DNA of 64,000 nucleotides from Antedon mediterranea. Its lineage: Eukaryota; Echinodermata; Crinoidea; Comatulida; Antedonidae. Below are positions 1 to 12,259 of the stretch, piece by piece. The translations under genes and the position numbers were made by a program. The stretch covers positions 20,116,001-20,180,000 of the forward strand of contig NC_092671.1 in the NCBI RefSeq assembly GCF_964355755.1, in the 5' to 3' direction. Below the pieces are notes generated by a model that saw nothing but the letters and a program-made list of their open reading frames with translations, searched no databases and was not told the DNA's origin. The first letter of the stretch is position 1; the number at the start of each line of letters is the position of its first letter.

Positions 1-172
1 ATGCAAATTTTAGGCTTCAGAGGAGGATAACATTTTCCCTCCAAAAATTATACGATTTTAATTGGCTAATAATAAGGCGGACCTGGTCTAAAGCATCCTT
101 CTCTAAACACAGAGAATCACAACATCAATAATATGACAACATCCATTCATAGTAAGTTCGCATAAAAAACAT

Positions 173-672
173 CTATCTAATGGTGACAAAAATAGATAAA
201 GTGGTAATGCTGTGCCTCGCTATGGCAGTCTGCTGCACCCGAATTTTGGTAGTCGTTTGGAGGCATTTCTTCGCTCTGATTTTAATTTGCCTTGCAGCAG
301 AGTGCCAATTATATTTACCGAAAGTAGCCAATGCAGAGACTAAAGCAGCATCCGTAGTGATATTGTCAAACGCGGAGATGAATATCCTTAAAGGGGCTTT
401 GTATTTAACATCATTATGTTCATTCACCTTCTTGCTGTGCTTTTCAAATATTGATTTCAATCTTTCTTGATCCTCAGTCTGGTCATCGTCGGTTGCTTCT
501 GTACATCTTCCCCGATTCTGAAATGCATTTTCTGCAGAACGCTGTAGATTGAGGGAGTCCAACCTTACAATCTGAGGATCCTGCAGGACAGACTGACCGC
601 TCCCAGTGGTAGCTGCAGTAGGCTCATCATGTCCAAGACCCATTAACCAGTCTCAATCTATATCATCTCTAC
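173..672 (-). pseudogene. C-terminal exon of SWIM/MULE gene
   Basis: The exon follows a GATATAG acceptor and is in phase with the SWIM exon. An in-frame TGA lies about seven codons in, before DWLMGLGHDEP. The rest is open for about 156 codons: a polar acidic stretch, then ALVSALATFGKYNWHSAARQ, and a basic end KIRVQQTAIARH. The last motif resembles the basic tail of SWIM transposase-like proteins, where a QPTA-ARR motif is usual. Family assignment is from memory. Confidence 0.5.
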
Positions 673-1275
673 CTATATCAGCAGGAAAAAACAATAATTT
701 AATAATTCTTTTAAGATGTGTTCACTATGCATCTCTAAACTTAGTTTTGTCGGTCGGTTCTTTCAATGTTTATTACAGGCCATGCCCTTTCCTGCCAAAG
801 CCTCCAGCTTGTTCAGAGCCAGCCATGGTATTATTATTATTATATAATATAGGATGCCTAATTGTGTTCTATACGCGAAAATATTGATTGCATGAGTCTG
901 CCACAGTTCAATGTTTTCCTGTATACCCCAAAAATTAGGCATCCAATATTTAGGCCTTTTATTATTTACCTATAAAATATAAATTCTTTTATAACCTATC
1001 GCGGAAAGTTGAGCAAAACATCAGATGTTGTCAACAACATACATCACATCCATTCAAAATTCTGTGACTCAAAAAAATGTCTTGATTGGATGTACTCCAT
1101 AATATTAGGGGCTGGCTTATAGCATTCATATTCATTAAATATTCCACAAATACCTGTAATTGTTATTAATTAATTAATTAATATCGGTAATTAATTCTAC
1201 CTTGTGTAACCAGCAAACATGATTACACAATTTTACAATACAGATCTAGAATTCTGAATGGAACAATATAATTAC
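673..1275. other. Intron-like gap of the SWIM/MULE gene
   Basis: AT-rich sequence between the SWIM exon and the last exon. It has a short ATTA/TTAA run near 1165-1185 and an ATT run near 830-845. I see no coding signal. Confidence 0.4.
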
Positions 1276-1489
1276 CTGTAGCTATTGAATAATATAATTT
1301 CCTCAAAAAGGGTGACGTAATTGGAGTGTGATTAGAATTGATGATGTTGAAAGTCTTCATTACTGCATTTTGATGTTTGCATGGTCCACCAGTGTTTCCA
1401 ACAGGGCAAGTGCAGGTGCCAATGCTGATGTCCACATGATACAGCTTGTCTGTTGAAGCACTTGGCACTGAGTAATTTGATGCATTTTC
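1276..1489 (-). pseudogene. SWIM zinc-finger exon
   Basis: The exon contains CTCPVGNTGGPCKHQ, which fits the SWIM consensus CxC...CxH that binds zinc and mediates DNA or protein contacts. It is open throughout, starts in phase 0 after the core exon, and ends one base into a codon at ACAG|GTAATT, which fits the acceptor at 672. The residues after the finger (SPFLRKLYYSIATG) follow the finger in related proteins as I remember them. Confidence 0.75.
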
Positions 1490-1765
1490 CTCTTACAACA
1501 AATAAAAAGTAAAGTTATTGTCTATGATATTCATTATTCTATGTATGTTCAATTTTGTTGCTTGAATGTTCAGCGTTAGCGGCCAGTCAAATCCATGGTG
1601 AGCTAGTGAAATACCCAAGCGACTGGTCTGCTTTGGCCAGTTAAAATGGCTTATAAATTGGGACAGTCCTTTTGATTACGAACCAGTTAAATGATAGATT
1701 TACTGGTCTGGTGGGCCAGTTAAAAAAACCATAAGGGCAACACCTTAATGTTTGTTTTGCTTTAC

Positions 1766-2566
1766 CTTCAGAATGTTGTCACAGTTGATATTCCCATCAC
1801 TCATGAAGTACCGTGATTGTTGAATATTGGCTGTGCGATTATTGGCAACATCTAAAAGTCATCGTGCATTAAGACTCCATTCTTGTGAGGATGAAGTCCA
1901 TTAACTGGGTGACGTTATACGCTTTCAGCCGGTACAAAACCTTGTCTTTTACGACTCGCATTGCACTCTCAACATAATTGTTGGTGTTGTTCCCTCTTGT
2001 CATTAAGTTGCTTCTTAAGCATATAGCCCAGGCCTCTTTTCGTTGGTATATGCTGTCCAGGTGTTCTCTGTACTTATGGTACTTTCTTGCTGCTGGGTCT
2101 TCGGTTACTGCTTCGTACCGTTCATTAAGCTCTCTGGCCGATAGCATAGACCAAACTCTTCAAGACGCCAAGGAGAGAAGGTCTGTCACATTTGGCAATC
2201 CTGTTTTTGGCATCCCATAGCCAGCGCCACATAGCCTGTAACAGATGAAATATACACAGTAGCAATGACGTTTCTGGATACACTGCATGGATGGCTAAAA
2301 CCGAAGTGCTTGGCAGTCATCTGTCATTGCTATCTGTGGCCCTTGTGCACCCCTGCCAAAATAGGAACCATCGGGAAGAATCGTCTGCAAAAGCTTGATC
2401 TCTGTTGTGATTGTTGCTTTGCTCTGAAGTAGTTATTACAACACCCAATGGTATAGCCCACCAGCAGATGAATATGTCAGGAAAATGAATATCCTGCTAT
2501 CCTGCAATTACCAGAGGAGTCAACAAAATTCATTTCGCCACTGTGCTTGACTTTGGTGTGTACCCG
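1766..2566 (-). pseudogene. MULE transposase DDE core, frameshifted
   Basis: The segment starts after an AG acceptor with RVHTKVKHSGEM and continues through LQTILPDGSYFGRG, the MULE signature GPQIAMTDDC (the acidic pair is a likely catalytic part), MWRWLWDAKNRIAK, and LMTRGNNTNNYVESAMR near 1960-1990. It ends at a GTAAAG donor. These are the blocks expected of the MULE superfamily, in the right order. Small indels shift the frame near 2460, 2290, 2155 and 1870, so no active protein can be made. Confidence 0.7.
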
Positions 2567-2891
2567 CTTCATTAAAAAAAATAAAAGTACATGGTTTTGA
2601 TTAGTTTCAGAAATATTTGTTTTTCCACCATACACCACACACCAATCATTTTTGTTTTGTTGAAAAATAGTTGAAGAGCCTTTTCAAATTGTGTAACTGT
2701 TCTCATTTTAAAAAAAAATTGGGGTTTTTTTTTGACCCTGCAAAATTTCTTATGCCAATCACAAGGCTTCTATTAACACAGCAATGTAAACAAATATCAT
2801 AGCAGACTGAAGGTCCAAGTCGGACGGTATAATAATACCCCACCCACATAGTATGTTTTATACTCTTCGAAAATGCGAAACTGTTACTTAC

Positions 2892-2995
2892 TTTGAATTT
2901 GTGATGGATACCAAGTTCATGGTAGCAGGGCAGCCTGTGTTTTTTGTCCCTTTCCCTGGTTTTGATGACCTGGTATTGTGTTGGCATCTCACAAC
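2892..2995 (-). pseudogene. Linker exon of MULE/SWIM transposase
   Basis: This 104-nt exon has an AG acceptor at 2997-2996 and a strong donor AAA|GTAAGT at 2892/2891. It encodes GCEMPTQYQVIKTRERDKK and then HRLPCYHELGIHHKFK. It ends in phase 0, which matches the start of the core exon at 2566. It begins two bases into a codon, which does not fit the end of the exon at 3403. Confidence 0.5.
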
Positions 2996-3242
2996 CTAAA
3001 GACAAGAGACAAACAGTAAGCAATAGGGAACTGCCACAACTAAATTATAGTAAAATTTACTTACCTTAGTTTGTCACTTTTTTTAAAGCGAACCAGTACT
3101 TGACATTATCATCATAATTATCATTATTATTTAAATTATAATCCCAGCCACAATTTGTTCTTATTAGTTTGTTCTACAGATTTGTCTTGTTTAATGTTCT
3201 AATATTGTGGTGATAAAATTAGATTTTTCAAGAGTGAAAAGG

Positions 3243-3300
3243 GAAGCTTAATCTCAACCTGGAGCGATTCGAACACATGACCTCTTCCCTAAAAGACTTA
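3243..3300 (-). repeat. tRNA-like 3' half (Pol III B-box)
   Basis: On the minus strand, GGTCATGTGTTCGAATCGC followed by TCCAGG looks like a tRNA T-arm and acceptor end, with a B-box core GTTCGAATC. No convincing A-box or full cloverleaf was found upstream, so it is probably a tRNA-derived SINE scrap. Confidence 0.35.
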
Positions 3301-3402
3301 ATATACTGTAGCATCCAATTATGTATTTTCTTATTTTATTTATTTTTTGATAATCTTTTTGAACTTTAGGGGGAAAGAAGTAAGTAATGTAAATATATTT
3401 AC

Positions 3403-3576
3403 CCTGTATGTATTGTAACGCCCAGAATTGGGATATGTCTTGGATTTTCTCCAATTTAAAGAAGAGAACCTCTGAAATGCTTCAAGCCACTTTTGTACAT
3501 CTTCCTCTGTTGTTAGCTTCAACCGCAAAAGGCATGTGTAATTTACTTCATGATGGTATTCTGCAGGTAGAATGGC
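3403..3576 (-). pseudogene. N-terminal exon of MULE/SWIM transposase
   Basis: This is an open 174-nt exon, preceded by TTCCTTAG and followed by GTAAAT, encoding 58 codons without a stop. The stretch LTTEEDVQKWLEAFQ followed by SKTYPNSGRYNTYR matches, from memory, the conserved N-terminal region that precedes the transposase core in invertebrate SWIM-domain MULE proteins. It ends in phase 0. Confidence 0.6.
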
Positions 3577-4226
3577 CTAAGGAAGTGACAATATTTACAT
3601 TAATTTAATTACATATTACAATTTACAGATATCTCTCTGACAGTGATGACGTAACTGAATGTAATTGAATTATTTAATATTTTTAATAAGTTATTCATAT
3701 TATTAATATATTCATAATTATTAATATTCATATTATTATTAGTATCATTAATTATCATCATTATCATTACATTTAATTATTATTAAATGAATTATTGATC
3801 ATTATTATTATTAATACATCAGTACATTTCAACTGCGCTCATCGCTGTTGCAGCGTGTAGTTAGTAGTAGCAATGGCATAGCCTACCCAACCCTCTATTT
3901 GTTTTCCAATCTGATGAAATCATTTAATATGCCATTTCTTCTTCTTATCCTACAAAAATAATATTTATAATAGGCCTAGCCTAGGCCTGACCTATATTAT
4001 TGTGGGCATGGTAACAAACTCGCCTGAGAGCGTTTGCAAAGGAGGCGCGACCGCACCGACATCATTCATACTGACTGAGGAAAGGGAGTCATCATCGTTG
4101 TCCTTTCATCCTCTCTAAACTAGCCTCCTCAGGGTAGGCGCAAAGGCCTAGATAGATAGAGAGGCAGGCAGCCTCAGGCGCAAAAATCAACACGATATAA
4201 CAAAATTATAATAAAGCATAACTGAC

Positions 4227-4432
4227 CTCTAAGTTTTCATAGATTACATCGCGTCCTACATCTTCCTCATCATCATCACAAATTTCGCATTTGGATACCG
4301 TAATTTTTATCTTTTTTATATTGCGAAAAAGTTTTCTTCTTCTGTGTAACTTTATTTTTTCATAACGTCGCGCGAGAAAGGTGACGTAATCGCGATTAAT
4401 GTAATGCGCATGCGCAAATGACTCTGACTAGG
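4227..4432 (-). other. Possible first exon of the SWIM/MULE gene
   Basis: An open minus-strand frame of about 68 codons runs to a GAG|GTCAGT donor at 4227/4226. It contains a basic stretch (residues LHRRRKLFRNIKK) followed by a Cys-x2-Cys pair in an acidic context (CEICDDDEED). There is no in-frame ATG, and the one ATG near 4371 is in another frame, so the start is unresolved. Assignment to the gene downstream rests only on strand, position and the donor site. Confidence 0.3.
4382..4416. promoter_or_regulatory. Candidate promoter: NRF1 palindrome and CRE-like site
   Basis: TGCGCATGCGCA at 4405-4416 is a perfect NRF1-type palindrome. TGACGTAA at 4382-4389 resembles a CREB/ATF site. Both sit beside the possible first exon of the minus-strand SWIM/MULE gene, and the local CpG density is high for this AT-rich window. 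There is no evidence of transcription. Confidence 0.4.
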
Positions 4433-5904
4433 ATATCATGAATAATTCATAATTTTTTTCCTCACTTACCTACGAAAAAAAAAATTTTCTCCCTGGGCTG
4501 AATCGCAACCCTAATATTTATTTCATATTAATGGTTACTTTTTTAACTATCTGATTAATTCACATGATGGAGTACATCCATAAGGTGCCCCTAGTCACAA
4601 AAATAAAAAATATAAAAAATGGATGAAATGCACTTTACCGAATCAGGGCAGTTAAACTTAAAGGCCGGCACATTTAAATTCCCGTTTATGCATTAGTCTA
4701 TATTAGAATGGACAATTTGTGCGGAAAATATGTTTTTGGGCCAATTTCTTTGCAACTGCCAAACGCTGTTATCGGTAATCATCGGCTATTTTCCTACGTC
4801 ACAATTAGATCATTAGCGATATCGAGACAGCAGCATATGTGATCAGCGCAGCTGCAGTTATAGCAATGCTGCCATGCGCCATTTTAAATGAAAACCGGGG
4901 GCGGGTACCGTAGTACAAAACTGTATCCTTGCTCATGTTTCTACCTCATGCACACCGCTCCTGCCAAACATAAGATTGAGCACCCTTTTTATTTACCATT
5001 TTTCCAAACACCAAATGCAGTGATACCACTAGGCTAGGTTATGTTTCTTACTACTGTAATTACTATTTCTAAGCTGCTATAGGCAATAGCTGAATGCGGG
5101 ATGATTCGGCCCAGGTTTGATGGGATGAATCAGGGGATTGTAAATTTTCAAGGGTTGTAGGCCTACAAGAAGGCACAACCAAAGAGGATGAAGTTAATTA
5201 GAAAACATACAGTGTCGTTCATCATTATACAAACCAAATATTCTTACCACCACAAATCAGACATTCAACTGAACAACAGAATACTTTTGCCGAATAAATA
5301 TTATTATTATTATAATTTCCAGAATTTATTAGCTTCGTTAGGGACTTTCTCTGACTTTAAAAATTCTGCCTGTGTTTTATAGGCCGGAAAAAATAGGCGG
5401 GATATGATGGTATTGCTGTTTGGTAGCCCGATATAGAGTGTCATTTCCGGCGAACTATAGGTGCCATTTATTTATTTTTATTTTTTTTACGTGCGACAGT
5501 ACAATTTCCGGGCTTATGTCATTTAACAAAATTCGCCACCATGGGGGGCCTCTGGCGCAAAAACCTGTTATCTACGGACCTGGACTCGTGGGCAACCCCC
5601 TTAAAATAGTTCTGCGACCGCCCCTGTGTGGTCATGATCACAGACAGTCTGGTAATCTTTGTCTTCGCAAGAACTAAGAGCATAGGCCCTACAATGATTG
5701 GCAACTTTAGAATGGTTAGAAATGTGAGAACTTGTTATAAAGGTAACAAAGTGGTCAATTTCCTAGTCTGGCTGTACGCATACTGTAGTGTTCTTTAGAG
5801 GTTGAATTACAGAACCTCTACCATGTAACAACAAATGGTGTTCATGGCAACGTTGAAACGATATCTAGTTAAGTTAGGTATCCACTTCTGCAGTTCCTTG
5901 AAGG
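4433..5904. other. Non-coding stretch with a repeat scrap
   Basis: No gene is supported. TGCGCCATTTT near 4875 resembles a YY1 site. The word CATTTAACAAAATT near 5521 recurs at 58898-58914 and 59270-59284, inside the nested element at 53.6-59.4 kb, so 5510-5640 may hold a worn scrap of that family. Confidence 0.4.
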
Positions 5905-5908
5905 TTAC

Positions 5909-7189
5909 CTATCAACCATGATTGATAAAATCTGACGTCTTGTACTCCAGTGGTTAGTATGAAGATCGCATTCTGATAGAGCATCTAATAGAGAATAATC
6001 GGTTCTTTCATCAGCCTCTGTCGTTTTATCACTTGATAAGCCTTTAAGTAGAGTAGTCGACTGACCAGGAGCGATTTCTTCCAGGCACGTAGAGATACAT
6101 GTGGAAATGTTTAGTACGGTCTGAAACTTGCTCCAGCGGTGCAGATAAAGGATATATAATTCGAATTGAGAAATGCATTTAATTTTTCTTAGTTGAAGAA
6201 AAAAGTTGGAACACAATAATTGATATAGGCTCATTTGAGTATCCATAACATCACACGCCTGTGTTTGACAAGTTGGAGTGGCTTATGGCATGTATAACTC
6301 ATTCTTATTACTATCCTGAAAATCAGAATATTGGTAAAAATTACTACTGACTTTGATTCAAATTTGATTCGTGATATATATAAATTGATGATGACAATGG
6401 CAGGGGATGCGGACAATATTCCTCCTACCACCAACATACAAAATAAAAGGAACAAAGTAAACATGAAACACAATAATTTACTTAATCTTTCCGCCAATAA
6501 ATGCGTATACATAAATGTTGTACTGTACGGTATTTTAAACTTATATGTGCGTGCACTCATCTGAGAGACGAGACTAGGGCAATTTGTTTCAGTGTTCGAG
6601 GTTCTGATGATGCTGGATGACTCCAGCATCTTACGGCAAGTTGAACAGATACCTGATAAAAGACGTAAAACTTTTACCTACAGGTTCTTTTTTAACAGTT
6701 TTAATTACATTAAATATATAAAAATATAAAATGAAATTATATTTACCTGAACCAAGTTGCAGGAAAGTTCCGGTTTTCTTTAATATTAGTTGCGAATCTT
6801 CTTCTTCTGCTAATACCCCTATCGCACTTGTGTCCCCTTTACCTTGCTTTGGATGTGATTAGAGAGATCAGACGGCACTCTACATATGTTGTTATTTCCT
6901 CGAGACCAACCTTAAACCCAAGTTCCGATCGATGCAAGGTACAAACAGTCCAACTATGAATATCAGCGGGCAAGGTAAACATGGCTGCTCGACTAAAAAT
7001 TAGGTCTACCTCACTATCGATGCCCGTAAACCTAAACGTGGATCTGTGTGCAGCGATTTCCTTCCGGCATGCTTGTAAAGGTAAGACTTTAGTGCTCTGC
7101 TTGCAATCTTTTCTATCAAATCCACAAGCTCCGCCGACCACTGATTTAAAAGGACATGAAATCTCCATGTTGTTTGAACTTAAAGCCAT
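5909..7189 (-). pseudogene. Exons of a multi-copy invertebrate gene family (CxxHRxxLG type)
   Basis: Three minus-strand exons are visible. Exon 7189-6747 carries MALSSNNMEISCPF, then a Cys/His motif CTLHRSELG, and in a shifted frame ILKKTGTFLQLGSG before a CAG|GTAAAT donor. Exon 6652 to about 6546 starts after TTTATCAG with GICSTCRKMLESS, in phase. Exon about 6120-5909 carries the block LEEIAPGQS and ends HWSTRRQILSIMVDR before GTAACC. As remembered, proteins with these blocks in this order occur in many copies in aquatic invertebrates and look mobile-element linked; function is unknown. A frame change inside the first exon suggests decay. Confidence 0.5.
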
Positions 7190-10100
7190 CAGACAATAGT
7201 TATATATAAGAATTATTGTCAACGTCTTTAAATTGTAAGACATAAACTAGTGTCAATGAATATATTGTTGTCTATCGAATATACGCTTCGCACAGGCTCG
7301 GTGAAGTGTTTTGTCTACTGTGGGTAATGTTTTGAAACATGCTCGTTGAGTAAGTTCCACCAGATTGACAAACAGGAAAATGATAACAAATGTGTTTTAT
7401 GCTATGAACTATGAGAGGATGGAATGATTAATAATATGGTTTGACAAAGCATAAGCAAGTGATTTTGATTTAATTGCTTAATTATCAGAAACATATTTTT
7501 AATTTGTGTTTAAATTGCAACTTAATTCAAAATTATTCCAGTAACTTTCAGTTTATCTTTAAAGTTTGTTTCTCATAATAAAAGTTTGGCTCAAAGCGAC
7601 TTAGATAACTAAATAGAGAAAAATACAGGATAGGATACAGGAAGCATACATGTGTGCAAGTGTCATTAAAAAAAAACTGTGTTACAGTAGTTTTCAATTT
7701 ATATTCAGTTTAAGAATGTCAGAAAATTGCGCATAGTTGCGCTACACAACCATATTTTCATTAAACTAAAGTCTGTTGTCCTGGTAAAAAACAAGGGCTG
7801 ATTGACCATGTGTGTTGGGAAAAAAATATGATATTTTCTGATGAAAATAAAACAATACCCTAGTCGAGTGTGCCCAATTAAAGATTTTCATCTTTCAAAA
7901 CTACCAAACTGTTGAATATTGTAGTCACTGATGTAATAAATTCATCAGGGGATGCCATGCCTCAAATTTTAAATATTGCATGCATGTGTCAATTTGCTGA
8001 GTTTCAAATATGATTAATTAATTAGTTAAGATGAAACAAGTTCACAGGTTAACAAAATCGGTCACAAGCACAACTTTAAAATACAATTTTAATAATCAAT
8101 TCCTAAAAAGCCACAAAATGTTCCAGCTTTCACATACAGCTCGTTTGATGAGGTCTGCATCTTTCCCATGATTAGTTTTCCAAGTATAAATTCTCATCTG
8201 CAAAATGCAATTCAAATTACTAAATATTTATGATTTAATTAGGGTGAAACAACACTAATCCCAATCCCACATATTTCAGTTTTAATACTATTAATATTTA
8301 AAAACGAGGCCTAGGCCTGTTAATTAAAGTAATATTTTTTTAAATTAATAAATACAGGACCGAGTGTAGGCTGGACTAGCCTATGGTAAATAACAATTCA
8401 TACTATTTATACTGCACAACACTATTTCAGGAATAATGCAGTTCAGGATATAACACAAAATGTATGCGGAGTGTCCCAACATGCCCCAGCCCTGTGAAAA
8501 GCTCGGATTTTATCACTCGAGGCCTAGTACAATTAAACATTGCCTAAATATTTGTTAGTGGTAAGTAAGGATGAATTTGATCATAATTATCTGGATGAAA
8601 ATACAAATATTTTTGATATCATGTAAAAAAATACTTACACAGTCAAAAGTAAGGCCTAGATTGTGGTAAATAAATTAGAAATCGTAGTATCACGTTGGAA
8701 CTTCGCATAAAGGTGCAGGGATTGTTTGGCAGAGAGTTACTGAAATTTTCCCAATTTATTTTAATGACAAGTCACTGTCCCAACTGCCCCGCTCTCCCCT
8801 ATTACACTCTAGTTCTTCATCTGTTGAATTGCTTGTATCTTTCATCAAATTGAGGATTGGCTTGACATACATTGATTAGATTTTTACTTTCGTTTCGTTT
8901 CGTAATATTTATTCAACCAAAAAACATATTATTTAACATAAATATTAAACATTTTAACATAACATTTCTACTTATTTTTTTGGCTGGGATCTGGTTTAGA
9001 AGTATTAAGTTGTCTCAATCAGACCCCTATCAAAACAAATATTAGAAATAGTTTAATAAGGAAAAAGGTTTACGCCTTTATTTAGACTTCAAATTATATA
9101 AGTAATTATGAAAATAAATATGTAAATCATTGACAGTTATATTTTTACTCATGGTAATTAGACAAATAAAAATACTTTATGCATTTCTTTAAAATTATTA
9201 AAGTTTTAAATTGTTTGGGATGTCGATTAATTAAGTCATTAAAACATCACATAAAGGTATTTCAAATAATTACACCTGTGCTAGAGCTTTTTTTAAATTT
9301 GCCTCCATTCTTCAACATACAGAGAATTCGGACAAGTTCCATTATTTTCATCTAACATTAAAAAAACAAGCCCTATTTAACATGAGCTTTTGCCTCTAGC
9401 ATTTACTTGTTTGTTTCAGCCTAAAGCTAGTCATTAATGTCATAAATTCAATTATTTACAGTTAGTAGTAATAGTATACAGTTTGTAAACAACAAAATAT
9501 ATTTCCTATACATAATTATTACATAACATATTGACAAAGAAAAAAGAATGGAAATCACTGTAAACAACATATTCTGACGTAAACAAAAATGCAAATTTAA
9601 GGATGTAAAAATAAAATCAGTGAAAGTATGATAATCATTAAAAATAATAAAGGTGCGATAAACAGTATACTGTTCAGAAATAATTAACAGTGGATACTAA
9701 TCAAAGTATTGCATTATATCGGGCAAAATAGCGCGGCCAGCAAGTTTATAAGTAGATTCCCAGATCATTTTAAGTTTCACATCATTTGAATGGGTGTGAA
9801 CATAAACAGAATTACAGACAAACTCAAAAGAGTAACTGTCAGTGGTTGGAGAAGGAGGAACTTTTCTTCAATCATTTATGGGGATATCCACTGATATTTT
9901 TGCTTCCATTCTCCACAGCTTTTTTTAAACCAGTCTGTATTTCTTTCAGTTGGGCTTGTCTGTGTATGTTGATTTTCCTACATTATTTTCTTTCATTCAG
10001 TCATTATGGACTACATTATGATTATGCATAGCAATAATCCCTTTCGCTATATTTTTCCTTTCCAAGGTAGACCTAAAATGAATCGCAAATGAATAATGCG

Positions 10101-10360
10101 TTTTGAATGCTTTAAAATAATATTAACAATCAAACACAAGGCATATGTATATACTTAGCAAGATTGGTATAGATTTTCTTTTTTTAGTAAAAAAAACGTA
10201 AAAAAAACTTTTAATGCCTACTTACCACGTTTTTCTGAATGTTTTGTTGCCGTCTTTAAAAGCACACTTAGTGGTTTTCCGTCGCCATGCCTTGTGACTA
10301 AAGACAATGTTGTTGTAGTAGTATGTGTATACCAAACTTTTATTATATTGGGATGAGCCG
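7190..10360. other. Gene-free stretch with a retroposon 3' end
   Basis: I see no supported gene. Near 8890-8915 the minus strand shows TTGAATAAATATTACGAAAC followed by further GAAAC units: a polyadenylation signal plus a short tandem tail, as at the 3' end of a LINE or SINE. The rest is AT-rich, with short open frames that have no recognisable motifs. Confidence 0.4.
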
Positions 10361-10991
10361 TAGGGGAGATGTGGGAGAGTTGAGCCATTTTTCACTCAAT
10401 GCACTATTACCCCAATTCTATGAAGTGGAGAATAATGCCTAATATTGTAATACACACACCACCTAATGAGACATATACTAAGTATAGGCTACTAACCATG
10501 AAGTGGTATAGGTGTGACAATACTATTAAAAAAATTGTCGAAATGGCTCAAGTCTCCCTTGGTGTGGTGAGAGTTGATCCACTACTTGGGGAGGGTTGAT
10601 CCACTACTTTCAATTTCCAAGGATATTAAATAATGTTGATGATAATGCAGAAAGATTATACTATGTGGTAGCTTATATCATTTTTGACACATTTTCTAGA
10701 AATAGTAACTGTAAACTCAATAAGCTAAAACACACATAATGCAGTGTATGAATATAAAACATTGTTTATTGTAAAGTATTAAGTCAAAACAAATCACAGT
10801 ATATAATTATATTGTAGTAGTTGAAAAGTTATAGGCCTATTAGGAATAATGGAGAACCAGTCATACGTACATGTGTGAATCTCACTAACCTAGATTAAAG
10901 TAAATATCAATTGCTATTCATCATAATTCCTTTATTTAAGGTTTTTAATGTTCTGTTTTAAACGGGACTACTTTGATTGAGTTTAATTTTC

Positions 10992-11600
10992 CTATTTCAA
11001 GTTCCATTCTGTCAGACTGTATTGAAACCTGATCTGGTTTGAGCACCGGAATGTACTACCAACATTGGTAGGTTTTGGTAGCTTTCTCACAATATCATTA
11101 AAAGGAAATGATGCTGCATCTGTTTTATCTAGAATGAAGGTGGGCTGGTCTAAATTATTTCTACCCAATACTCGGCGGCAAAAAACACCATCGACGTCGT
11201 CCCCATTGATGTTTTCTATGCATGCAATGTAAAAGGCCATTTGTGATTTCCCAGCAAGCTTAACAAATCTTCATCAGGAGTGTCACTAACATCCATTAAC
11301 TCCATGTCTACATCGCTTTCACTTGAGCTGTCGGATGAGTTATTGTTTGTCGATTTGGATGATGTCTTCCCAAACAACTTAACTTTTGCATTTTGTGGTG
11401 GTTTTTTTTTGCAATCGAGCTTCCTGTTCCATCGCAATACTCTCACATACTGGAGTATCTGTTAAAATCTTTGTGCTTCCTTTCTTTCTTCTTACTGTTT
11501 TTACTTTTCTTGGACCAGCTTTTGGAAGTGGATGGAAAGCAGCTGGAGAAACATATGTTTCTGATTCATCTGTGTTGTTTGCTCAATCTGACAATTGATC
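10992..11600 (-). pseudogene. pogo-like transposase C-terminal region
   Basis: After the DDE part, the minus strand reads VSPAAFHPLPKAGPRK and a basic stretch, ILTDTPVCES, then a Ser/Asp-rich acidic segment (11280-11360), and finally FPFNDIVRKLPKPTNVGSTF. This matches the C-terminal tail I remember from jerky/pogo-type transposases (acidic linker, then an LPxP block). Frame changes between 11446 and 11240 mark decay. Confidence 0.6.
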
Positions 11601-11653
11601 TGATGAAGTAAGCCTGTTGGATCTCATTGGTCTCCCCATCATCAGTGCTTGAG

Positions 11654-12255
11654 TCAACTGACTCCATCCACTTGATGATCTTCTGGAAGTTCTCTGTCGG
11701 TCACTGTTGCTGGTGCGTAGTCCGATTCAGTAAAACAATCAGAGTTGAAAGGATAAATTCCTGTGTTGCTAAAACCAGAGATAACATTCCGTGGGACCAT
11801 AGCAGACAATTGGGCTTCTTTTACAAGGACTGGTATTTCATATATGGTCAGTGTCTTCCCTGTGTTAGAACGCATCCAGTTATCCATTGCCACGGCATAG
11901 GTACGTTTAAATGACCCATACCATGATACATCTAATGGCTGCAGTCGATGGCTGGTGTGTGGAGGTAATGTCAAAAGTACAACGCCATTTTCTTTTGCTG
12001 TATCAATGCATTGGATTGATATATGCAACTTGTGATTGTCTAAAATCATCAAAATGTTATGATCGACAGAACATCTTGTAGGGGTGATCACATGTTGGAG
12101 ATAGTCAAATGAATAGCTCTTCATTCATCCATCCACTCTTTGTTGCTCTCCCGATTGAACCATTTGGAGAACCCCTTATGAAATGGTCATAGTAGTTCAC
12201 GCGAGGAAAGTAAGCATCGAAGGCAAAACAACATCGGACGCATTAATTGTGTACG
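11654..12255 (-). pseudogene. pogo-like transposase DDE domain, internally deleted
   Basis: The frame opens with NASDVVLPSMLTFPRVNYYD and GSIGRATKSGWMNEELF, shifts frame near 12115, and continues with ILMILDNHKLH (second catalytic Asp region), LLTLPPHTSHRLQPLD and FSNTGIYPFN. These are DDE_1 (jerky/pogo) blocks. About 150 residues expected between the HTH and this part are absent, including the first catalytic Asp, which predicts an inactive enzyme. Confidence 0.8.
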
Positions 12256-12259
12256 TTTC

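Larger units (their letters stand above)
173..4432 (-). pseudogene. Decayed multi-exon MULE-like transposase gene with SWIM zinc finger (overall)
   Basis: A minus-strand gene is laid out as separate exons: N-terminal exon (3576-3403), linker exon (2995-2892), DDE-type core (2566-1766), SWIM zinc finger (1489-1276) and C-terminal tail (672-173). Introns start with GT and end with AG, and the phases agree at 2892/2566, 1766/1489 and 1276/672. The 3403/2995 junction does not agree in phase, so an exon or a splice site may be missing there. MULE transposases cut and paste DNA in the nucleus, and SWIM fingers commonly accompany them. Several frameshifts in the core and an in-frame TGA in the last exon show it is dead. 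I found no terminal inverted repeats, so the element limits are unknown. It could instead be a dead copy of a transposase-derived host gene. Confidence 0.7.
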
